Below are positions 24,138-32,550 of a stretch of 47,967 nucleotides of DNA, piece by piece. The stretch lies in NCBI RefSeq assembly GCF_012033785.1, contig NZ_JAAVJC010000011.1:1-47967 (forward strand), read 5' to 3'. Source of the stretch: Streptomyces bohaiensis. GTDB taxonomy: Bacteria > Actinomycetota > Actinomycetes > Streptomycetales > Streptomycetaceae. Both the position numbers and the translations under genes were made by a program. The notes beneath the pieces were generated by a model. It saw only the letters and a program-made list of their open reading frames with translations, was not told the DNA's origin and made no database searches. Within the stretch, counting starts at the first letter, position 1. Each line of letters begins with the position of its first letter.

Positions 24138-27100
24138 TCACCCGGCCGCGACCTGCTGCCGCCAGCCGGGCAGCAACTCGTCGAGCAGCGCCTCGGTCTC
24201 GGCCGGCAACGGCCGGTCCGCGCCGAAGAGCTGACCGTGGTGGGCGGCCAGCCACTGGGCCGCGCCGGTGAGCCACTCCGCGCGACCGGTGGCGTGGGCG
24301 GCCCGCAGCAGCTCGTTCCACAGCCGCTCGTCGGCGGGAGCGGCGCCCAGCGCCGTCCGCACTGCCAGGTAGGCGGGCTCCCCCTCCCCCGCCTCGCGGT
24401 GGGCGCCGGAGAGGGCCAGCGCCACCTCGGCCACCAGCAGCGGGTACTGGGCGTCGACGACCTCGTGCCGCAGCCAGTCGAACCGGCCGGACTCCCGCTG
24501 GCCGTCGAGGAGCGGGCCCCGCGCGAGGCTCAGCGCGTCGGTGAGCCGCCGCCGACGGTCCGCGGGGTGCAGCCCGGGCCCGGGCGCGGCGACCGCGCCG
24601 TGGTGCAGGGTGCGCAGCACGTCCCAGTCGGAGACGACCCGCTCGGAGAGGACCAGGCGGCCGTCCGGCGCCGTCGTCAACCGGGGGCGACCGGTGGCGG
24701 TCTCGGTGCCGAGCCACTCCCCGAGCCGGGCGACGAAGGCGTCACGCACGTCGTCGGTCACGCCGCGCGGCCACAGCGCCGCCGCCAGCACGCGGCGATG
24801 GACGCCGGAGCGCCGCAGCAGCAGCACGGCCAGGGCCTCCCGCAGCTGCGCGGCACGCTCGGGGTCGGGGTCGGCGAGCCCGGTGAGGGTGTAGCCGCCC
24901 ATGATCTCCGCGTAGACCTCCGGCTTGCCCCCCGCCCCGAGGTCGACGAGGAACGCCGGCGCGGTGGCAGGAGAGTCCCCGGCGGTGGTGCCCGGTTCGC
25001 CGAGGGAGGCGAACATCGTCACCACGGTGGCGCGTTCGGCGGCCGGAAGCAGCTGGGCTGCCAGCTGGAGACCCATGTCGGGCTCGGTGAGCCGCCCGTC
25101 GGCCGCGATGCGGAACTCCCATGCCAGCCCGGGGAGGTCGGGGCGGTCGGAGGCCACGAGGTAGCCGATGCCGAGGGGGGCCGAGACGGAGGCGAGGGCA
25201 CCGAGCCGCTCGGCCTCCTCCTCGGTCGGGGCGACACCCACCACCACCAGGTGGGGAGCCCACTGGTGGCCTCGGGCAGGGCCGGTGCGACCCCGCAGCA
25301 CCGAGTCCTGGCCGGTGTGGCGGAGGTTGCCGTGCCGCAGTCGGGTCTCGGTCTCCATGACCTCCAGCAACCCCGTGATGTCCTCCAGGTGCCGGACGCG
25401 GGTGGGCGCGAGCGCGGTGAGGTCGGCGGCGAAGCCGACGATGCTGACGGTCATCCGGTCCGCCCAGCCGCTCGTGGCCAGTTCGGCCGCGATGGAGGAG
25501 AGCACCGCCTCCCGGTCCGCCGGGGCGCCGAGGACCGACACCAGGCCGGGTACGGCTTCCAGGTTGAGCAGCAGACGGATGTCGTCCCGAGTGCCGAGGC
25601 TGACCAGCCCGGGGTAGGGCGCCTCGGCGTCGGCGGGGACGTCGCGCACCGCGTCCAGCCGGTACCGCTCCAGGGTCCAGTACGCGTCGCTCTGCCCCAA
25701 CTGCCATGGCGCAGGGGGCACATCGGCGGGTTCGGCCAGTTGGAGGTGGAGGTCGTCGTCGCTGAGCCACGCGGCGTAGACGACGGGAAGCGACCTGCCC
25801 GCCGCGTCGAGATCCGCGGAGAGGCGCCGCAGCGCCCTGTCGAGGAAGGCCACGGCGGATGGGTCGGCGCCCGCCAGCAGCGCGTCCTGGGCGTCACGGC
25901 CCGTGACGTCGCGGGGTTCGAGGTCGTCCCCGGCGCCACGTCGCAGGGCACCTGCGGCGGTCTGCCAGAGGGCGTTGCGGCGCGTCCGGCCGAGGGCACC
26001 GAGCAGCCCCGCGGCAAGCAGCGGTGCGGCCATCAGGGCGTCGGGCAGGCCGGGGCCGTCGTCCTCACCCGAGGGTGCCGGGGCGGCCGGAGCGGCGGGC
26101 GGCAGCGACGCGGGCTCCGCCGACTCCCCGTCGGTGACGGCGGGGGCGGTGGCCGGCGCGTCCCCGGCGGGGTCGGCGGCGGCTGCGTTCCGTGCGGAGT
26201 CGCTGCTGCGCGCGGGGGCGGGGGTGACCTCCATCCCGCCATGGTCGGGGCCGGAGCCGGCGATACCGGCGCCCTCCCCGGGGCCCGGCTGCGGGCCCCG
26301 CGCGGGGCCGTCCGGGGTGACGTCCATCCCGCCGTGGTCCGGGGCGTTCGGGGTGCTTCCGTGCTCCGCGTCGGCGCCGGGGCTGCGCCGTTCGTTCCCG
26401 AGGTCCGGGGTGTCGGGCAGCGCGCCGGCCTCGCCGTCCGGTGTCGCGCCGGGCCCCCCGGCGGTGTCGGGGGCGACCTCCATCCCTCCGTGGTCGGGGG
26501 CAGCGTCGCGCCCCGGGCCGGTGGGGTCGTTGCCGTAGTCGGTGAACTCCTCGACCTCGTCCGGTGACAGCTCCGCCGCGTCGTGCGGCAGTTCGACCAG
26601 GTCGCCGCCCTCCGCGTCGGCCGGCATCTCCAGGATCCATCCCGGTCGGATGAGGGAGGCCTCGGTGAGGCGGGAGCCGTCGGGCTGCACCCGGTCCTTG
26701 TTGAGCTCGTAGATCTCCTTGTACCGCAGCCCGTCGCCGAGATGCCGTTCGGAGATGCCCCACAGGGTGTCGTGGTGCCGGCCGTCGGGGGGCTGGATGC
26801 GGTAGTACTTCGTGGCGTCGGCGTCCTCCCGCTGCTCGGTCCCCGCGCTCTCCTCCGGCAGCGCCACGGCCGGGGCCGCCTGGGTGAGCGCGGCCGGCCC
26901 CGCGGTGCTCTGGCCGGGGGCGTACTCGGCCTCGGCGACGACGCCGTGGTGCGACGGGGAGTCGAAACCGCTGCCGACGGCGCTGAGACCGGGGGTGAAG
27001 CCCGCCGCGGTGGTGCCCAGCAGCAGCAGCGCACCGACGAGTTGCCGCGCGAGGGCCTGGCTGGCACCGGCCGCGGGGACGCGGGCGGGCATGCCGACGC

Positions 27101-27407
27101 CGGAGACGGCAGCCTTGACCTCCACCAGCACACAGGCGGTGAACTGCGCCCAGGCCACCCACACCAGCACGGTGAGGATCTTCAGGAAGACCGTGGTGGA
27201 GATCGGCCGGCGGAGCATCTCCAGGTCGGGGGCGCTGCTGGGCAGCGGCCAGCCGACGAACCAGGCGAGCGCCAGCGGCACGCCGACGACGAGGCAGGCG
27301 AGGGCGAGGAAGGCGGCGAACGCCTTGAGCACGTCGCCGAGGGAACGCCCGACCTTCACCGGTACGGGCGAGCGGTTGCCGCTGCCGGAGTGAGTGGTGC
27401 GCGCCAT
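24138..27407 (-). CDS. Membrane LysM-BTAD regulator-like protein of the Tad locus
   Basis: This 1089-aa protein has N-terminal transmembrane segments (~27-53, ~72-96 and ~122-138). A LysM-like peptidoglycan-binding domain follows (~198-262: YYRIQPPDGRHHDTLWGISE, ending PGWILEMP). A long Pro/Asp/Gly linker carries three PDHGGM(E/D)V repeats. A further hydrophobic segment lies near 460, then a large unassigned domain. The C-terminus holds a winged-helix/BTAD module (~855-1085: LLLRRSGVHRRVLAAALWPR, then WNELLRAAHATGRAEWLTGA). BTAD domains are known from SARP regulators. The ATG at 27407 has AGGAG 8 nt upstream; the longer open frame is not credible. Last gene of the Tad operon, 80 nt after the TadG-like gene. 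An envelope-sensing role is inference. Confidence 0.85.
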   Translation of the reverse strand: MARTTHSGSGNRSPVPVKVGRSLGDVLKAFAAFLALACLVVGVPLALAWFVGWPLPSSAPDLEMLRRPISTTVFLKILTVLVWVAWAQFTACVLVEVKAAVSGVGMPARVPAAGASQALARQLVGALLLLGTTAAGFTPGLSAVGSGFDSPSHHGVVAEAEYAPGQSTAGPAALTQAAPAVALPEESAGTEQREDADATKYYRIQPPDGRHHDTLWGISERHLGDGLRYKEIYELNKDRVQPDGSRLTEASLIRPGWILEMPADAEGGDLVELPHDAAELSPDEVEEFTDYGNDPTGPGRDAAPDHGGMEVAPDTAGGPGATPDGEAGALPDTPDLGNERRSPGADAEHGSTPNAPDHGGMDVTPDGPARGPQPGPGEGAGIAGSGPDHGGMEVTPAPARSSDSARNAAAADPAGDAPATAPAVTDGESAEPASLPPAAPAAPAPSGEDDGPGLPDALMAAPLLAAGLLGALGRTRRNALWQTAAGALRRGAGDDLEPRDVTGRDAQDALLAGADPSAVAFLDRALRRLSADLDAAGRSLPVVYAAWLSDDDLHLQLAEPADVPPAPWQLGQSDAYWTLERYRLDAVRDVPADAEAPYPGLVSLGTRDDIRLLLNLEAVPGLVSVLGAPADREAVLSSIAAELATSGWADRMTVSIVGFAADLTALAPTRVRHLEDITGLLEVMETETRLRHGNLRHTGQDSVLRGRTGPARGHQWAPHLVVVGVAPTEEEAERLGALASVSAPLGIGYLVASDRPDLPGLAWEFRIAADGRLTEPDMGLQLAAQLLPAAERATVVTMFASLGEPGTTAGDSPATAPAFLVDLGAGGKPEVYAEIMGGYTLTGLADPDPERAAQLREALAVLLLRRSGVHRRVLAAALWPRGVTDDVRDAFVARLGEWLGTETATGRPRLTTAPDGRLVLSERVVSDWDVLRTLHHGAVAAPGPGLHPADRRRRLTDALSLARGPLLDGQRESGRFDWLRHEVVDAQYPLLVAEVALALSGAHREAGEGEPAYLAVRTALGAAPADERLWNELLRAAHATGRAEWLTGAAQWLAAHHGQLFGADRPLPAETEALLDELLPGWRQQVAAG
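26219..26501. repeat. Three PDHGGM repeats in linker
   Basis: Three copies of an in-frame segment encoding PDHGGM(E/D)V(A/T)P lie near 26221-26250, 26318-26345 and 26470-26500. The DNA of the copies is nearly identical over ~24 nt while the linker between them is not. Confidence 0.75.
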
Positions 27408-27486
27408 GGCGTCTGCTCCTGTTCGGATGGTCGTGACGGCGGTGGTCGTGGTGGGGCCCGCGTAGCCGGTAGGCCGGGCGGTGCTC

Positions 27487-28062
27487 TCAGCCGGCCTCGG
27501 CGACGGCCGTGGCCTCGCCGGTGACCCGCACGCTGGAGGTGAAGACGGAGGAGAACAGCGGCCGGTAGTCGACCAGGACCTGCACGACGACCTGGGTCTC
27601 GCTGGTGCGGGCACGGACGCAGTGGGCGCCGGAGACCTCGGCGCTGGTGAGGTCGTAGTGGCGGACGAACTCCCGGACCCGGGCGTCGCAGTTGGCGGTG
27701 TTGATCGGGGCTCCGCCGGCGCCGGCGCGGATCGCGTCCTCGTCGAGGTCCTGCGCGGCGTACCGGGCGGCCTGCTCCGCGATGTCGGCGGCGCGTTCCC
27801 GGTTGGAGATCGCAAGACCGCCGTCGACGACGAACGCGGCGAGAGCAATGACGGTCAGCGCGAAGACCACGACCAGGATGGCCGCCGAGCCGCGGTCGCC
27901 GCCGCCTCCGCGGTCGTGCCGGCCGCGCGCACGGGCGCCGGGGGACGCCCCCCGGTCTCCGGCCGGCGCGGCGGCGGGGGCAGGAGCCGTGGCGAGAGGA
28001 GACGTGGTGGCGAGAGGAGACGCGGTGGCGCGGGGCGGCGCGGGGCGCGCGGGGGCGGTCAT
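27487..28062 (-). CDS. TadG-like pilus assembly protein
   Basis: This 191-aa protein has a disordered Ala/Pro/Arg N-terminus, then a class III-like prepilin segment RGSAAILVVVFALTVIALAA (~59-78), and an extracellular domain. It lacks the Glu at +5 typical of Flp and TadE, as in TadG-like proteins. ANCDARVREFVRHYDLT and SGAHCVRART supply two cysteines that may bridge. The ATG overlaps the stop of the TadE-like gene by 4 nt. Repeated SPLATx units in the N-terminus come from short direct DNA repeats near 27990-28030. Confidence 0.78.
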   Translation of the reverse strand: MTAPARPAPPRATASPLATTSPLATAPAPAAAPAGDRGASPGARARGRHDRGGGGDRGSAAILVVVFALTVIALAAFVVDGGLAISNRERAADIAEQAARYAAQDLDEDAIRAGAGGAPINTANCDARVREFVRHYDLTSAEVSGAHCVRARTSETQVVVQVLVDYRPLFSSVFTSSVRVTGEATAVAEAG

Positions 28063-28502
28063 CCGACCCGCCGATAGGGGTCGATGGGTGCGACGGAGGT
28101 GCCACTGACGCGGTTGACGGTCGGCAGGCCCACGAGGTGCATGCCCTGCACCTCGCACTCCACGCGGACGACGAACAGGCCGCCCTCGCTGAAGTCCGTT
28201 CCGCCGAGGAACGGCCCGCTCCACGAGGAGCAGACGTCCTTGAGCTGGTCCGCCAGCACCGCGGCGGCCTGCGCCCGGCCCGTGGCCTGGTCGCGGGCGA
28301 GCGAGCCGGCGCGTGCGGCGTCACGGGCGGCGCCGTCGACGGCGGCGCGCGCGGAGACCTGGTTGCCGAGGACGAACAGCACCAGGATGAACAGGATCAT
28401 GAGCGGTGCGAGCAGCACGACCTCGACCGCGCTGATGCCCCGGTCGCGGTCCTGCCGCTGCCAAAGGCGCGTCGGGCGCACCGCTGCTCCTGTGTCACGC
28501 AC
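28059..28502 (-). CDS. TadE-like pseudopilin
   Basis: A 147-aa pilin-like protein. DRGISAVEVVLLAPLMILFI is a class III prepilin motif with Glu at +5 after the predicted Gly cleavage site, followed by a hydrophobic helix and the ARAAVDGAARDAARAGSLAR segment usual for TadE/TadF proteins. The C-terminal domain has two Cys (KDVCSSW, RVECEVQ). Its GTG lies 6 nt after the previous stop, and its own stop overlaps the next gene by 4 nt. Confidence 0.82.
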   Translation of the reverse strand: MRDTGAAVRPTRLWQRQDRDRGISAVEVVLLAPLMILFILVLFVLGNQVSARAAVDGAARDAARAGSLARDQATGRAQAAAVLADQLKDVCSSWSGPFLGGTDFSEGGLFVVRVECEVQGMHLVGLPTVNRVSGTSVAPIDPYRRVG

Positions 28503-28508
28503 GGTGTG

Positions 28509-29063
28509 TCACCCCCCGTCCGGTACGAACCGTTCGACCGGCCCCTCGGAGACCGCGGTGACCCGCAGCGACATCCCCGGCAGGATCGCCGGCGCGTCCC
28601 CGGTGACGGTGACGCTGACCATGTCGCCGTTGCGGCCGACCGGTACCGAGACGTTGGAGAGCAGCCCGGGGCCCGCCAACTGGCGCACGTAGTCGCGGGC
28701 CTTGCCGCGGGCGCTGTCCTGCCAGCCCGCGGAGACGTCCGCCTCGCGGCGGGCCTCGCGGGCGCCGGCCTGGGCCGCCGCCTTGGCGACATCGGCCGCG
28801 AACGAGTACAGCGCGAACTGCACCGCGCCGAAGATCAGGAAGAACATGATCGGCGTCAGCATCACGAACTCGACGGCGGAGGCCCCGGAGTCGTCGCGCA
28901 GCGCGGCACGGAACCGTGCCGCCCGGCCGTCGCGGTCCGATGCCGGACGGTCGGCCGCCCCCGGGCGCACCGGTCCGCGGGGCCGGGCGCGGTGCTCGCC
29001 GGTCCCGGGCGGACGGTGGGCCGAGCCGCGGGCGCGGCGCGGGGCGGTGACCGGTGACGGCAC
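28509..29063 (-). CDS. TadE-like pseudopilin
   Basis: This 184-aa protein has DSGASAVEFVMLTPIMFFLI, i.e. a Gly cleavage site, Glu at +5 and a hydrophobic helix, followed by AADVAKAAAQAGAREARREA and a small beta domain. The ~60-residue N-terminal part is Arg/Pro-rich and would be removed on maturation. No ATG is present. The GTG overlapping the flp stop (TAGTG) gives VPSPVTAPRR and is the only sensible start. Confidence 0.8.
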   Translation of the reverse strand: MPSPVTAPRRARGSAHRPPGTGEHRARPRGPVRPGAADRPASDRDGRAARFRAALRDDSGASAVEFVMLTPIMFFLIFGAVQFALYSFAADVAKAAAQAGAREARREADVSAGWQDSARGKARDYVRQLAGPGLLSNVSVPVGRNGDMVSVTVTGDAPAILPGMSLRVTAVSEGPVERFVPDGG

Positions 29064-29311
29064 TAGCAGTTGCCGCTCTGGTTGCTGGCGCCGGCGATGC
29101 AGTCCTGCACGTCGTTGGCCTTGGAGGTGAGGGCGTTGGAGATCACGAAGCCGACGGCGAGCACGATGCCGACGACCACGGCGGCGATGACGACCCATTC
29201 GATGGCCGACGCCCCGCGGTCCTCGGCCGCCCGTGCGCGCTGGAGCCGGGTGCGCAGTGCCGCCTGTAGATAGCCGATCGCGGGGTGCGAGAACCCCATG
29301 GAGTGACGCAT
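29063..29311 (-). CDS. flp: Flp/Fap-type pilin (major Tad pilin)
   Basis: This 82-aa pilin has a leader of ~33 residues ending RG, then ASAIEWVVIAAVVVGIVLAV with Glu at +5 and Trp at +6 (Tyr or Phe in most Flp proteins). The short mature C-terminus has two Cys (DCIAGA and final GNC), which could form a disulfide. It is the structural subunit of the Tad pilus. The start follows AAAGGAAA. A second ATG five codons on would shorten the leader. Confidence 0.88.
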   Translation of the reverse strand: MRHSMGFSHPAIGYLQAALRTRLQRARAAEDRGASAIEWVVIAAVVVGIVLAVGFVISNALTSKANDVQDCIAGASNQSGNC

Positions 29312-29340
29312 GTCGTTTCCTTTCCCGTTCCGGGCCGGCG

Positions 29341-30288
29341 TCAGAAGCCGCCGAAGACCCGCATGCCTGCCGGATAGATGAGGAACACCAGGAATCCCGC
29401 GCAGAGCAGGAGCTGGGCGATGAGCATGGACTGGGACTTCTCCCCCGCGCCGCCCTCGATCTCCGCCATCTCCCTGCCGCGCATGGTCTCGGCACGTGCT
29501 CCGAGGCTGTCGCGGACCTTGGCGCCGTCGTCGGCGACCAGGGCGAGGGAGTTGGACAGGTCGCGCAGTTCCTCGACCCCCACCTCGTCCCCGAGCTTAC
29601 CGAGGGCCTGCCACTGGGTGATGCCGGTGATCCGGGCGTCCGCCAGGGCGGTGCGGATCCGCATCAGCGCCCAGCCGTCGCTGACCTCGGACGCGGCCTT
29701 CAGCGCCTCGGGGAGCCCCCGGCCGCCCGCCAGGCTCATGGCGACCAGGTCGAGGTAGGCGGCGACCACCCGCCGGAAGTCGCGGCGCTTGGCGGCGGCG
29801 TCGCGGCGCACCTCCAGGTCGGGGAGGAAGAAGAACAGCGCCGCGAAGGCGAGCGAGAGCCAGACGGGGACGAAGGGGCTGCTGCCGACGCCGAGGAGGT
29901 GGATGCCGGTGAAGACGGCGGGGCCGAAGATCAGACCCGCGGCGGCGAGCCCGAGCTTGGTCGCGAGGAAGTTCTCCCAGCTGCGGTCCAGCAACGCCAG
30001 GTCGGCGCGGAGCGACCGCTGCACCCAGCCGCGCCGCAGGTACGCCTCGGCCAGCCACTCGCCCGACCGGTCGCGCAGCGCGTCGAGCCGGGAGCGCCGC
30101 TGCTCGCCGGCGGCGGAGCGGGCCGCGGGAACGGCGAAGGCGTGGCCGCCGCGGGCGCGGACCGCGTCCACCCGGTGGATGGTGAGTACGGCGCCGCGGC
30201 GGGTGGGCACCAGCGCCCTGACCAGGGCGTAGACACCGAGGCCGAGCACGGCGCCGACGATGACGGCGGAGGTGACCGTGGAGTTCAT
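29341..30288 (-). CDS. tadC: Tad secretion platform protein TadC
   Basis: A 315-aa type II secretion F-family inner-membrane protein. It has an N-terminal membrane helix, a helix pair around 110-160 (LGLAAAGLIFGPAVFTGIHL, SLAFAALFFFLPDLEV), the cytoplasmic F domain (YLDLVAMSLAGGRGLPEALK, LSNSLALVADDGAKVRDSLG) and a C-terminal helix (LIAQLLLCAGFLVFLIYPAG). It forms the platform with TadB, onto which CpaF docks. It lies directly before flp. Confidence 0.9.
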   Translation of the reverse strand: MNSTVTSAVIVGAVLGLGVYALVRALVPTRRGAVLTIHRVDAVRARGGHAFAVPAARSAAGEQRRSRLDALRDRSGEWLAEAYLRRGWVQRSLRADLALLDRSWENFLATKLGLAAAGLIFGPAVFTGIHLLGVGSSPFVPVWLSLAFAALFFFLPDLEVRRDAAAKRRDFRRVVAAYLDLVAMSLAGGRGLPEALKAASEVSDGWALMRIRTALADARITGITQWQALGKLGDEVGVEELRDLSNSLALVADDGAKVRDSLGARAETMRGREMAEIEGGAGEKSQSMLIAQLLLCAGFLVFLIYPAGMRVFGGF

Positions 30289-31241
30289 CGCCGCACCACC
30301 GGGCCCTGCTCACGTGCGGGTGCCGCGTCCGCACCGGACCGCTGGGCGTCGCGCGCCTGGGTCGCCGGGGCCGGGCGGACCATGAACCGGTCGGGGACCT
30401 CGATGCGGGAGAGGCTGCGCATCCACCAGAAGCCGAGGCCGAACAGGACGCAGACCAGGCCGAGTACGAGCTGGCCGAGGGCGTCGCCGTAGGGCTCGAC
30501 GTAGGCGGAGTTGAAGAGCGAGAGCCCCACGGGGAACGCGAGGCTGACCGCGACGACGATCTGGACGCTGCGCCGGGTGGAGGCGCGTTGCGCTGAGACC
30601 CGCTGCCGCATCTCGACCTCCTCGCGCGCCGACTTGGCCAGCGCGCCCAGCACCTCGCGCAGGCCGGGGCCGCGCAGCCGCGCGTTGAGGATGAGCGAGG
30701 CGATGATGATGTCGGCGGAGGAGTCGTCGAGTTCCTCGGCGAACTCCTGGAGGGCGTCGGGGAGGGTGGTCCGCGAACGCAGCCGGTCCACCAGGTTGTT
30801 GAGCGGCTCGCGGAGCGCGGGGGCCGCGGCGCGGGCCGAGGCCGGGATGGCCTGCTCCAGTCCGACGGCGCCGGCGATGGTGTCGCGCAGCGACTCGGTC
30901 CAGGAGGCGAGCGCCTCGACACGCGCCATCGAGGCCCGTTCCTCGGCGGCGCCGCCGAAGAGCCTGTCCCAGACGAAGGTCAGCAGCGCCGCGGCCAGTG
31001 CCGCCACCGGCCAGCCGGTGAGGACGAGGACGACCACCGCGAGGAGCACAGCGATCATGGAGCGCTGGCCGAGGAACCGGGCGATCTCCGCGCGACGGCG
31101 TTCGTCGCGGGCGATCTCGTCGGCGGTCCGGGGCGGCAGCCCGCGGAGGGCGACGACCAGCAGGGCGACGCCCCCGCCGGCGGCGAGGCCGCAGGCCAGC
31201 GCAAGCAGGGTCTGCGGCGCGAGGATCCCGGTGGTGGGCAC
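30285..31241 (-). CDS. tadB: Tad secretion platform protein TadB
   Basis: A 318-aa type II secretion F-family protein paralogous to TadC. It has two N-terminal hydrophobic stretches (LALACGLAAGGGVALLVVAL, MIAVLLAVVVLVLTGWPVAA), the cytoplasmic F domain (SWTESLRDTIAGAVGLEQAI, DIIIASLILNARLRGPGLRE) and C-terminal helices (QIVVAVSLAFPVGLSLFNSA, LGQLVLGLVCVLFGLGFWW). The stop overlaps the tadC start by ATGA. Confidence 0.9.
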   Translation of the reverse strand: MPTTGILAPQTLLALACGLAAGGGVALLVVALRGLPPRTADEIARDERRRAEIARFLGQRSMIAVLLAVVVLVLTGWPVAALAAALLTFVWDRLFGGAAEERASMARVEALASWTESLRDTIAGAVGLEQAIPASARAAAPALREPLNNLVDRLRSRTTLPDALQEFAEELDDSSADIIIASLILNARLRGPGLREVLGALAKSAREEVEMRQRVSAQRASTRRSVQIVVAVSLAFPVGLSLFNSAYVEPYGDALGQLVLGLVCVLFGLGFWWMRSLSRIEVPDRFMVRPAPATQARDAQRSGADAAPAREQGPVVRR

Positions 31242-31248
31242 GGTCGTC

Positions 31249-32550
31249 TCACCCCCACCCTGGCTGGTAGCCGAAGGCAGCGAGTTCGTCGGCGCAGGAG
31301 ATGGCGGCGTGCGCCCGCGGCACGCCGTCGGGGCCCTCGGCGAAGATCTCGCTGGACAGCACGCGGCCGTCGACGCCGTTGACCTCGCGTACGGAGGTCA
31401 CCAACCGCTGCAACCGGCCGCCGGTGGCGTAGTTGTTGCGGCGGTGGATGAAGACCACGAAGTTCACGGCACCGGCGATCAGCATCTGACTCGCCTCGAT
31501 CGGCAGCCGCTCGCTGGCCTGGAGGGCGTAGGTGGAGATGCGGTTGAACACCTCGGCCGAGCTGTTGGCGTGGATGGTGGAGAGCGAGCCGTCGTTCCCC
31601 TGCGACATGGCGTTGAGCATGGTGACGATCTCGTCGCCGAGGACCTCGCCGACGATGACGCGGGAGGGGTTCATGCGCAGGGAGCGGCGGACGAGTTCCG
31701 CCATGGAGATGTAGCCCTGGCCCTCGGAGTTGGGGAGCCGTTCCTCGAACGCCACCACGTTGGGGTGGAGTTCGGGGAACTGGTCCAGTCCGAGCTCCAG
31801 AGCCCGTTCCACCGTGATGAGGCGCTCGTCGGAGGGGATCTCGTTGGCCAGGGCGCGCAGCAGCGTGGTCTTGCCCGCGTTGGTGGAGCCGGCGATCATG
31901 ATGTTCTTGCGGGCGCGGACCGCCGCGACCAGGAAGCGGCCCATCTCCGGGGTGACGGTGCCGTTGCCGACGAGGTCGGCGAGGAAGACCTTGCCGAGGC
32001 GGGCGCGGCGGATGGACAGCGCCGGCCTGCGGGTGACGTCCATGACGGCGGAGAGTCGGGAGCCGTCGGGCAGCCGCAGGTCGAGCTGGGGGTTGGCGGC
32101 GTCGAAGGGCCGCGAGGAGAGGCCGGAGTAGGCGCCGAGCACCTGGATGAGTTCGACGAGTTCCTCGTCGGTCTCGGCGACGGGCTCACCGCGCTCCTCC
32201 CGGCCGTCGGCGTAGCCCACGAAGACCTGGTCGCACCCGTTGATGTCGATGTTCTCGATGTCGGGGTTGTCCAGGAGCGGTTGCAGCCGGCCGACGCCGA
32301 AGAGCGCCGCGTGCACCGCGGCGGCGTAGTCCTCCTCGGACTGCGCGTCCAGTGGCGCCCTGCCCTGCGAGATCTCCTCGCGGACGTACTCCTCCAGGAC
32401 CTGCGCGATGACGGCGCGCGCGTAGTGGCGCTCGTCCTCGGGGGTCATGGCGCGGATGCCGCCGGCCTGGTCGATGCGCCGCTGCTCGGCGATGCGGTCG
32501 CCGGCGTCCTGCCGGAACCGCTTGACCAGTTGGTGGTTGACGTCGGTCAC
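31249..32550 (-). CDS. cpaF: Tad pilus assembly ATPase CpaF/TadA
   Basis: This 433-aa secretion ATPase of the VirB11/GspE family energises pilus assembly. The N-terminal domain (~75-190) includes NIDINGCDQVFVGY and PQLDLRLPDGSRLSAVMDVT. The ATPase domain has Walker A AGSTNAGKTT (~221-230), an Asp-box-like segment, Walker B region VIVGEVLGDE and the His-box STIHANS. All motifs look intact. The GTG start overlaps the preceding stop by 4 nt. Confidence 0.93.
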   Translation of the reverse strand: MTDVNHQLVKRFRQDAGDRIAEQRRIDQAGGIRAMTPEDERHYARAVIAQVLEEYVREEISQGRAPLDAQSEEDYAAAVHAALFGVGRLQPLLDNPDIENIDINGCDQVFVGYADGREERGEPVAETDEELVELIQVLGAYSGLSSRPFDAANPQLDLRLPDGSRLSAVMDVTRRPALSIRRARLGKVFLADLVGNGTVTPEMGRFLVAAVRARKNIMIAGSTNAGKTTLLRALANEIPSDERLITVERALELGLDQFPELHPNVVAFEERLPNSEGQGYISMAELVRRSLRMNPSRVIVGEVLGDEIVTMLNAMSQGNDGSLSTIHANSSAEVFNRISTYALQASERLPIEASQMLIAGAVNFVVFIHRRNNYATGGRLQRLVTSVREVNGVDGRVLSSEIFAEGPDGVPRAHAAISCADELAAFGYQPGWG

